This document shows, piece by piece, positions 56,701 through 64,000 of a DNA stretch of 64,000 nucleotides. Position numbers and translations under genes: made by a program. This stretch comes from Euphorbia lathyris (lineage: Eukaryota; Streptophyta; Magnoliopsida; Malpighiales; Euphorbiaceae): the NCBI RefSeq assembly GCF_963576675.1, contig NC_088918.1, positions 50,377,501 to 50,441,500 on the forward strand. Direction: 5' to 3'. Position 1 is the stretch's first letter; each line of letters starts with the position of its first letter. The notes under the pieces are model-generated. The model worked only from the letters and a program-made list of their open reading frames with translations, did not search any database and was not told where the DNA came from.

Positions 56701-57829
56701 GGGGCCTGCTCGGGTGAGCTGGCCATGCCAGCACGCGTCGAGCTAGCCATGCCAGCTCACCGAGCTACGCCTTGGGAATCAGTCAAAAGACTGATTCTCG
56801 GCCACACGACGCCACGATCGACCCCACGTCTTCCCACCTACAAAAGGAAACGAATTAGTTCAGAAAGAGGGCCCGAACCGCGACTATAAATAGGACTTTC
56901 ATATTGTAAATTAGATATCTTTCTCTTGTAATTTTCCTTAACTTTCACTCTTGAAGAATTCTCTCCACCTCCTCAATCTCTTTCAACCTCCATTGAAGAA
57001 CTTCCGAAGCTCCGTCCACTGAGGATTATTCAAGGTCCGTCCTTAAGTCCTAGGAAGCCGGCTGCAGGGTAGACATGTTCCTTGAAAGGGATTTTCTCAT
57101 CTCTTTCATCTAATTGTGTTTTTTATCCCTTGATACATTCTATGAATCCTATGCTAATTGTATCCGCGTAACAATGTTCTTCACCTTTAATAATATTTTA
57201 GCTCTTATTTTGTTCAATGATTTATTTGTTTAATCTTTGTCTTACGCTTTATTCGATTGGTTTAACTCATTCAAAAGCCCAAAAATCTAGTTGGCACATA
57301 TTATGAGCTGAATCTGACCTAATCAAAGCCTAGGAGATTGACGACCTCTTAGTTGATTAAGCCTAAATTGCTGAGCCTTAAACCTAGTTTCGGCCTTACA
57401 AGGGAATCACGCACTAGGGACTTCAGAAGGGTAAGTAGGGTTAATCGCCTCGAATACAAGTGACTTAGATTAGGTTTTTAATCAACAGACCTAATAATCT
57501 ATCTTCATTATTATCGTTTCACTCCATGTTTCCTCGGGTAATTACATTAATGAAAGATCACCTAGGAGTAGTTTAACTTAATTAGGAGTAGAATAACTTA
57601 GTTAGAATTAGAATAACTTAGCTAGGAGTAGAGTAATTCAACTAGAAGTAGATTAATTTAATCTAAACAAACTCAAAACCCACACAGCTTAGATAACACC
57701 TGAGACCCAGTAGTTCGATACTTGTAGGAATAAATCCTGTGGATTCGATACTTGGACTTGTCCAGATTATTACTTGATAACGACGGGGTACACTTATCCC
57801 TTAGTGAGCCTTCAACGGGAGGTGCATCA
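56701..57829 (+). repeat. 5' LTR remnant of third gypsy element
   Basis: Its start (GGCCTGCTCGGGTGAGCTGG) matches 63879 onward of the 3' LTR. It contains the hairpin GAATCAGTC-AAAA-GACTGATTC (56776-56797), TATAAATA at 56885-56892 and a leader with ATTCTCTCCACCTCC. It ends GGTGCATCA at 57829. Confidence 0.88.
56885..56892 (+). promoter_or_regulatory. LTR TATA box of third gypsy element
   Basis: TATAAATA, about 90 bases after the LTR hairpin. Transcription to the right is expected. Confidence 0.7.
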
Positions 57830-57835
57830 AGTTTT

Positions 57836-57853
57836 TGGCGCCGTTGTCGGGGA
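57836..57853 (+). other. Primer binding site, tRNA-Asp type
   Basis: TGGCGCCGTTGTCGGGGA starts 6 bases after the LTR end. It has one change from the usual Athila site. Confidence 0.9.
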
Positions 57854-58219
57854 TTTATTTCTTTTGCAATATCGAACCAAAGGTCGATTTGTTAGTTTAG
57901 GCATTCGTTTGTGAATATCTTTGTTAATATCATCTATACTTGTTTAGCTATACTTGTTGATATATAATCATTATACTTGTTTATATGTTGAATAAATTAG
58001 ACTATACCTTTTTTATTTCTGTATATATGTCATACGGATGTAGCATATTGTCTTGTAAAAATTTATATTACTTGTTTCGCCAAAAACGAATTAAAATATT
58101 CATGTAGGACTATGTAGTATTGTATGATAAAACTGTATGATGAAATTGTATACTAGATAGTTATACTTTCCTTCTCTAAGGAAAACATTTTTATTTTACT
58201 TATCTTTTCTTTTCAGCAT
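57854..58219 (+). other. Leader between primer site and gag
   Basis: AT-rich non-coding leader of about 370 bases; no structure recognised. Confidence 0.6.
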
Positions 58220-59674
58220 ATGCATACTCGATCAGCGGAAATACCGTGTGTCCCTCTTAACCTTGAACTTGAATGTACTCATCGCAGGAGCAAGCAAATC
58301 AAGGCTACCAAGCGAGACGAGATCACTGAGCCTATCAAGATGACTGATCCTGAGACCAACATTCCCAATAATAATAGGAACAATGAGAACGCTGAAACGG
58401 GAGTTGACACTCACTCGATGAGAAAAATCTTAGCACCACACCGACACCAGCACCTATATGGGATCGTTGCCCCAAAAATTTCAGCTAATACCTATAAAAT
58501 CAAGTCTGGCATAATCCACTTGATTCAACAAACGGGACTGTTTGGAGGAGAAGCACGTGAAAGCCCGAATGATCATCTGAATCACTTTCTGATGTGCGCA
58601 GACACTGCAAGAACAAATGAGGTTCCCCAAGATACTGTCAGACTGAAGCTATTCCCATTTTCACTAACTAGGCAAGCTCTGGAATGGCTGAGAACACTAG
58701 AGCCCGGGTCAATCACCACATGGGCAGGATTGGAGAAGGAGTTCTTGTCCTACTACTTCCCTCCCTCAAAGACAGTGATGCTGAGGGGTGAAATCACTTC
58801 ATTCCACCAACCCGAGCACGAAGCGCTCCACACATCTTAGATCCGATTCAGAAAAATGATGCGCATGTGCCCTCATCATGATATACCTAAACACTAGTTG
58901 GTGGGCGTCTTCTATCACGGCTTGATGCCCACTAACCGAGCTACTGTGGACTCCACCGCGGGTGGAGATTTGTTTAGAAAGACTGCAATAGAAGCGTATG
59001 ATATGATCAATAAGTTGGCAAGGAAGAGTGTGCAATGGCAAGAGGAGAAGCTCGTTGGCCCCTCAAGGCAGCGGGTGTTTGCTGTGGAAGATCAGGAACA
59101 GAGCCCAATTGTTATGGAGCTGAGCAGAAAAATGGACGTCCTATTGGCTAAATTTAGCCAACCTCCCACCTGTGTGCATTATGGCGGCGACCACCATAGA
59201 AAGGACTGTCAAGCAGGTAGCCCTTTCGCTGGAGATGGGATGGAAATGGTCAATTATGTTGGGGGGAAACAGAGGTACAACCAGAACTATAACAACTACA
59301 ACCCCAACAACAAGTACAACTCCTACAATAACAACAACTACTACAAGAGGCCTCAGCACCTGAACTTATCTTACGGGAACTCGAACCAGAATGTGCTTAG
59401 ACCTCCCAACGACTTTGTTCAAGAGCATAGAGAGCAGGGGCTTGGCATGCCCCCATATCAGCAGCAGAACCAAGGGCCCATGCCACCTTCCAGGGAATCT
59501 GATGAGGTGGTGACTCTCCTGAAAGAGATTTCGGCCAGGCTTGCTAATAATGAAGCCTTCTGCAGGGATCTGAGCAATCAGGTAGCTCAGATCAACAAGG
59601 ATAGTCAGGAAAGGCCACAGGGTTCTCTCCCAAGCACAACGGAGAAGAATCCAAAGATCCTGAGAAAGGATTGA
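58220..59674 (+). pseudogene. gag of third gypsy element
   Basis: One frame of 485 codons from MHTRSAEIPC, interrupted only by TAG stops at 58838-58840 and near 58894. The gag core is visible as GLFGGEARESPNDHLNHFLM, VRLKLFPFSLTRQALEWL and FLSYYFPPSKTVMLRGEI, followed by a zinc-knuckle-like CVHYGGDHHRKDC in which the second cysteine position is Tyr, an Asn/Tyr-rich run and a C-terminal helix with EVVTLLKEISARLANNEAF. The frame ends in a stop at 59672, where other elements of this group continue into protease. Two stops and the altered knuckle argue against function. Confidence 0.88.
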
Positions 59675-60124
59675 GTAAGGGGGGAAAATCAGATTTTCTC
59701 CGGTTTTAATTCAAAATTGAACAATCGTTTATGCTTTTAGTTTCTATTTTTTTCCTTTTATGAATTTTGTTGATTGTTTTATCTTTTCCATTTTGTTTCT
59801 TTTCGATTATCAATTTTTGAACCCCCGTATATGCTTTTCACTTTTCTCTATTTTGTAAAAAAAAGGCGAATTTTCACCCCGGGAGGCCTAGCTCGGGCGA
59901 GCTGGGCACTGCCGCCCAGCACGCCGAGCTGATCGGCCGAGACGGGTGGAGTTCGGGATTTTTAAAATCCCGAACTAAAAAAAATTAAATATATGTAAAA
60001 AGGGAATGAATATTCATCCCCCTTCTTCATATTCTTCCTTTCCTTCTTCTCCTTTTCTCTATTTTCTCTTTTCCAAATCCCTAACCCCCAAATCTTCGTT
60101 TCTAACCCAAAATCGACAAACAAG
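59675..60124 (+). promoter_or_regulatory. Promoter-like region and leader exon of accessory ORF
   Basis: GCTCGGGCGAGCTGG at 59891-59905 is identical to the LTR motif at 63884-63898 (one change at 56708-56722). It is followed by a perfect hairpin GTTCGGGAT/ATCCCGAAC (59951-59975), an AT-rich TTAAATATA (59985-59993), a pyrimidine-rich leader (60018-60080) and AAG at a GT donor (60124/60125). This parallels the LTR promoter. Activity is inferred. Confidence 0.5.
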
Positions 60125-60667
60125 GTATGGATTCTTACCTATTTTCGATTTCATGCATGATTCTAAGGTTAGATTTTAGTTTAGAACATTGATTTTTTTT
60201 ATTAGGTAAACCTAGGTTTTAGGATTTTTACCTCTTTTTCAAATTTTCACTTGTTTTGCTTGTTTCTCTTGGTTTTCTTGCAAATTTATGACTTCTTGAT
60301 GATTAATATGTGCTTTGGGTATGATTTGAGTTCTTAATTTGTGATTTTTGGAGAAATTGCTCAAATTGGGTAAATTCTCCATTTTAGCTCGAAAATTCAA
60401 CTATGCAGTTTATAGCTGAAAACTTATCAATAGGACCCCTTTTCACATCCTTAACATATTTTGGTCACTGGGCCTTGCTAATTTTGCACGTATTAAGAGT
60501 TACGGGTTAATTACTCTATTTTAGGGACCAAAACCTACATTTTGGTCTCCAAGTTTCTAATCTTGGACTTAATCATGTTTATGAGTTGATTATTTGGGTG
60601 GTTTGGTATAATTATGTATGTGAGCTTGTTCTAACTAGTCCATTTTGGTCTCCCTTCTTATTCTCAG
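60125..60667 (+). other. Putative 5'UTR intron of accessory ORF
   Basis: The donor GTATGG follows CAAG, and the acceptor is a pyrimidine-rich CTTCTTATTCTCAG just 5 bases before the ATG at 60673. Length is 543 bp, T-rich like plant introns. The alternative start at 60586 lies inside this intron and is unlikely. Confidence 0.55.
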
Positions 60668-60672
60668 GAACT

Positions 60673-61872
60673 ATGGGCAGAAAAGGCAAAACTAAGGTTG
60701 TTATAGAAAACGAGGCCGAATCCGACGTCGAATTCATTGACGCCTTGCAAGATAAGTATGGTTCTCCTTTTGGGTTAATTAGTGAGGAAGAGGGGGAAAA
60801 GTATGATCGTTTTGCCAAGCAAGACCATGGCCCCCGAATTATCATTGACCAACACTACTTAGCATCTCTAGGGCTGGACAAGGATTTCAAGAAAATCCTA
60901 ATGTTCCAAGGCTGGCTCCACCTAGCCACGAAATGGATTGTCGCTTACGACAACTATACAGTAGAGTTTATAAGTACCCTAAAGAAAGAACCACCTGCGA
61001 CTAATGACAAATACTCCTTCCGAATGAACGGGAAATCTTATCGCCTCCGTGAGGCACAGATAGCAGCTTGTATGGGAGTTTATAGCCCAAATGATGCAGT
61101 CTAGGGTTTTGAACAACCCATGACTACAAAAGAAGTTTGGGACCAATTGACCGGGACGACAGAATATAATCCCAGCACTGCTAGCCCGAGATCTCTACGA
61201 GATCCACTCTTAAATCTTGCCCACAAATTTATAGCACATAACCTATTAGGCAAGCACGAGAGCAACAAGGTCTCTAGCACTGAAGTGCTTATACTGTGGT
61301 GCATTGCAAATAATAAACCGGCTGACAATGTCAATGCCATTTTTTAGGGTTTCCGGAGCCAAACAAGTAAAAAACGTGGCTCCATTGGGCTTGGTTATGT
61401 GGTGACCAACTTCCTTAAAGACAAGTTCAAAGACTTGGTCTTTACCGAAGAGGGTTTCCATCCAACATTGTTTAACTCCGATTTTCTAGGAAGATCTACT
61501 TTTCAGGCAGTTTTGACTAGAGATCCAGCGGAAGGAGCAAGCTCAAGCGGCCAGACACGGAAATGAGCACGGAAACCACCATAGCAGAGTGAGGAAGAGC
61601 AAGTAGGAGCTGAAGAGGGAGGAGCTGCAGCTGCAGTAGAAGGGTACCAAGCGGAGTACCAAGAGCCAAGGGTTCAGGCTCAACTCCAAGCCATGAACAC
61701 CATGATGGCTGAGATGCGCAATCTCAACATGAAAACCTATGCTACTGTACAGCATGTGGATCAGCACTTCACCGCCTTTGAGCAAACGATGGACCAGAGA
61801 CTTTCCGGATTAGAACATGTGGCAGCGGACTATTGTGAGCGCTATGGCATAGAATGGCCATACCCCGGCTGA
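60673..61872 (+). pseudogene. ATHILA-ORF1-like accessory protein, third element
   Basis: The start MGRKGKTKVVIENEAESDVE directly follows the acceptor site. Conserved features of the family: MFQGWLHLATKWIVAYDNYT, VEFISTL, SFRMNGKSYRLREAQIAACM, EVWDQLTGTTEYNP, NLAHKFIAHNLLGKHESNKV and GLGYVVTNFL. It corresponds to ORF-A and ORF-B of the other family. The C-terminal part has a Glu/Ala/Gly-rich linker and a helix (LQAMNTMMAEMRNLNMKTYA) likely to form a coiled coil. In-frame stops at 61102, 61345, near 61564 and 61579 interrupt one otherwise continuous frame of 400 codons. Function unknown. Confidence 0.75.
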
Positions 61873-63414
61873 TCAGTAAGTTGTCTTCTCCACCCTAACT
61901 TCTTGCACATGTATTTTATGGTTTTAGATGCAATGTTGGAACTTATTGCATGATTTAAGTGTGAGGAGGAAGGGTAGACAAACTTACAAAAATTGTAGAA
62001 TTTTTAATTTTTGTTCCGTCGTGTCTAGTTTAGTTTAACGTTTTTGGGTTTTATTTATGCTTTATTTATGATTTTGCATGTTTAGGACCTAAAACCGTAA
62101 ACCTCTTTCAAATCTAAACTTTGTTATTTGTTTCTGAGGGCTGAGAACCGAATCTAAAATTGCATGACAACTAGTTTAAATGTAGGACACAATCCCTGTA
62201 TCTGTAAAAGCATGAGCTGAAGTTTGCATTTAGACCCTACTTTTGAAGAAATGCTAAAATCAGTACTTAGGTAGATAACTTAAGAATTGAAGGCATGTGA
62301 TATTGAATTCGAGTTTGGGGAGAACTAATAAGCACAAATTTGAAACCCAAGAACTGTGAGTTGAATTTGAGCCCAAGAGCGAACATCAAAAAGCTCTCTT
62401 TCTTGACATTTTTATGTGAATACTTTGACTTATGGAAAGATTACAGATTTTGCACCTAATACTGAGTTGAACTTACATGCAATGATTTGAGGTGTTAAAC
62501 GATGAATCAGCCTCATTAGAACTAACCTTTTTCTTTACCTTATTTTCTCTTTTTCATCTACTTTAGGAAGCCCCTTTGAGCCTGTATTTTTGTATCTTGT
62601 AGATTTTCTTTCGTTCTAACCCGATTTTTGCAAACTATCACTTAGTTTGTTACCTAACCCGAGTTTTTGCAAAGCTCACAGCCTTTGTTTTCTTCTAGCG
62701 CTTTCTCTTTGTTTATGGCATTATAGTAGCAAGCCAAAAGGCTAAAAAGTGAATGAGCATTACTATCCAAAAGAAAAAGAAAAACAGAAAAGGAAAAGAA
62801 AAAGAGACAAACAAAGAGGGGAGAACTCCATTCCCCAGTTCTTAAAATTAGAACGTCTCAGAAAAAAAATATATAAAAAAATGAATAAAGAGCTCAGTCA
62901 CTTCATATTTGCTAAAAGCCATTTTAAACTTTGTTTTTCTAGCGCTAGAACTCCTAACCTTTGTTGTACTTTTAACCATCTAACCACATTACAACCCCAA
63001 TTCGAGGTTGTTTTTGATATCATCGAAGTCATGTAGCATAGTAGAGGAAATCGGATGAACGTGCAAAATCAACGTAATCCTAAGCAAGAACATAAGCCGA
63101 GAGTAAACACTTTAGCCACCAAAATTGTGTGAATTGAGTGAACTACCTATGGTGAGGTGTTTTACTTAGCTATCCCCTTAAGCTCGTTTAATTGAACATG
63201 TATCATTTTCTTAAAAATATGACCTGTGATAATTGAAATGCGGCTTTTGGATATCGTGTCTCTACTTTGTATTTCCGAATGCATGTGATTACAGATGCTC
63301 GAAATTGTGTCAAGCACCTAGTCAAACGGGGAGGTTTTCTAGCTTGCTTGTGATTGCGGGTTTAGTTTTTTTAGTTTACTTGGGGACAAGTAAAGTTTTA
63401 AGTGCGAGGAGGTT
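61873..63414 (+). other. 3' untranslated region and polypurine tract
   Basis: GTGTGAGGAGGAAGGG near 61959 just after the ORF and AAGTGCGAGGAGGTT at 63400-63414 before the LTR are two purine-rich tracts, repeating the arrangement seen in the other family. An AG-rich run lies at 62765-62830. No credible gene. Confidence 0.7.
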
Positions 63415-64000
63415 TGATAGGGGTAAAAAACCCATATCTTTAGGTACGGTTTTGGGACAATTTTTAGCATAATTTTATGAATAAACGAGCAATTCTCGCA
63501 TTTATATGCTTTTGTGTGAGTTAGTTAGAAATTGTATATGTTCTATTTACTTTTCGTTGTTTAGGCTCGTTTTCTGATTATTTTAGGCAAATATGGCCAA
63601 ATTAGCATATACGTTAAATTTCCATTATCTTTTATGGCTAATTGGTCTGCCAAAAGTCGCACCAAACGGAGTATTTACTCAAAACAAGCGATTGGCGGGT
63701 CAATTTAGCCTCGGAACTAATGTTATTTGGAGTTTACGTGCGTGTGCATGTTAAAACAGGAACGAGTTCGAGCGAAAATTGTGTTTCGGGACATCCGGTA
63801 GTTGCGCAAAGCGTTCTTGGCATTCCCGCTCGTCGAAATGGCATTTTTGGGGCCAGTCCGGCGAGCAGGGCCCTAAAGGGCCTGCTCGGGCGAGCTGGCC
63901 TCTCACCGAGCTGGTTCGCCCAGCTCGGCGAGCTACGCCTCAGGAATCAGTCAAAAGACTGATTCCCGGCCCCACGACCCCACGATCGACCCCACGTCTT
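63415..64000 (+). repeat. 3' LTR of third gypsy element, cut by window end
   Basis: Starts TGATAGGGGTAAAAAACCC after the purine tract. From 63878 it aligns with 56702 onward, including the 15-base motif (63884-63898) and the GAATCAGTC/GACTGATTC hairpin (63945-63966). Confidence 0.88.

Larger units (their letters stand above)
56701..64000 (+). mobile_element. Athila-like gypsy element lacking pol, both ends truncated
   Basis: 5' LTR remnant 56701-57829, tRNA-Asp type primer site, gag 58220-59674, accessory ORF 60673-61872, polypurine tract and 3' LTR from 63415 to the window end. From the primer site to the 3' LTR is only 5.6 kb and no protease, RT or integrase can be read, so it is non-autonomous. 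The 5' LTR lacks its first 465 bp or so, replaced by the 16-bp minisatellite. It is a different family from 10754-41303: LTRs and gag are not similar at the DNA level. Confidence 0.88.

Noticed and set aside
60586..60672. Upstream start for the third accessory ORF
   Set aside because: It falls in a T-rich segment ending in a good splice acceptor; the family-like MGRK start at 60673 fits better.
62749..63036. 95-codon ORF
   Set aside because: Lys/Arg-rich translation of an AG-rich run in the 3' untranslated region, with no family resemblance.
63642..63962. 106-codon ORF in 3' LTR
   Set aside because: It lies wholly in the LTR, and the corresponding 5' LTR part is missing or diverged.

Overview
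The window is nuclear DNA of a flowering plant, most likely a eudicot. It is AT-rich, carries plant-type Ty1/copia, Athila-type Ty3/gypsy, CACTA, MULE and hAT elements with plant-style MITEs, and has one host gene of the plant-specific DUF1218 family with two GT-AG introns. Nothing bacterial, organellar or CRISPR-like is present. Almost everything except that gene is transposon DNA, much of it inserted into other transposons.

Layout. 1-9272: a Ty1/copia element on + (5' LTR cut by the window edge, tRNA-iMet primer site, broken gag-pol, 1.8-kb 3' LTR) with a PIF/Harbinger-like MITE in its leader. 9273-10489: a MITE remnant and the 5' part of a CACTA transposase, ending in a run of 30 G. 10490-10753 plus 41304-42191: two halves of an unclassified LTR, split by an Athila-type element on the minus strand (10754-41303, target duplication ATACT on both sides). 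That outer element was invaded three times: a 3.1-kb solo LTR (12660-15789, duplication ACCGA), a MULE (16038-17581, duplication AATTATAAA) and a second, opposite-strand copy of its own family (27100-39070, duplication AAAAT). 42192-47069: a DUF1985 relic, a hAT element (duplication GGAGGGGA) and several small inverted-repeat elements. 47070-49066: the intact three-exon DUF1218 gene. 50109-52142: another hAT element (duplication ATGCTGTG). 52810-56700: three kinds of tandem repeat, including a 2.5-kb array of a 16-bp unit. 56701-64000: a second Athila-like family on +, with gag and an accessory ORF but no pol.

The most interesting signal is in the Athila-type elements. Both copies of the nested family carry, downstream of pol, two related ATHILA-ORF1-like genes (ORF-A and ORF-B). 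Upstream of each lies the same type of two-hairpin cassette as in the LTR promoter (core arm GTGTCGCGACCGAGA), followed by a TATA box and a leader. The LTR promoter module therefore appears to be reused inside the element, giving up to three transcription units. The unrelated element at 56701-64000 has the same logic: a 15-base motif of its LTR recurs upstream of its accessory ORF, followed by a pyrimidine-rich leader and an apparent 5'UTR intron. The opposite-strand nesting of two family members also creates inverted-repeat arms of about 11 kb, which could fold into long double-stranded RNA.

Most retroelement reading frames are broken by in-frame stops and small indels, so the transposons look inactive at the protein level. 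All family names come from reading motifs by eye; no database search was possible.
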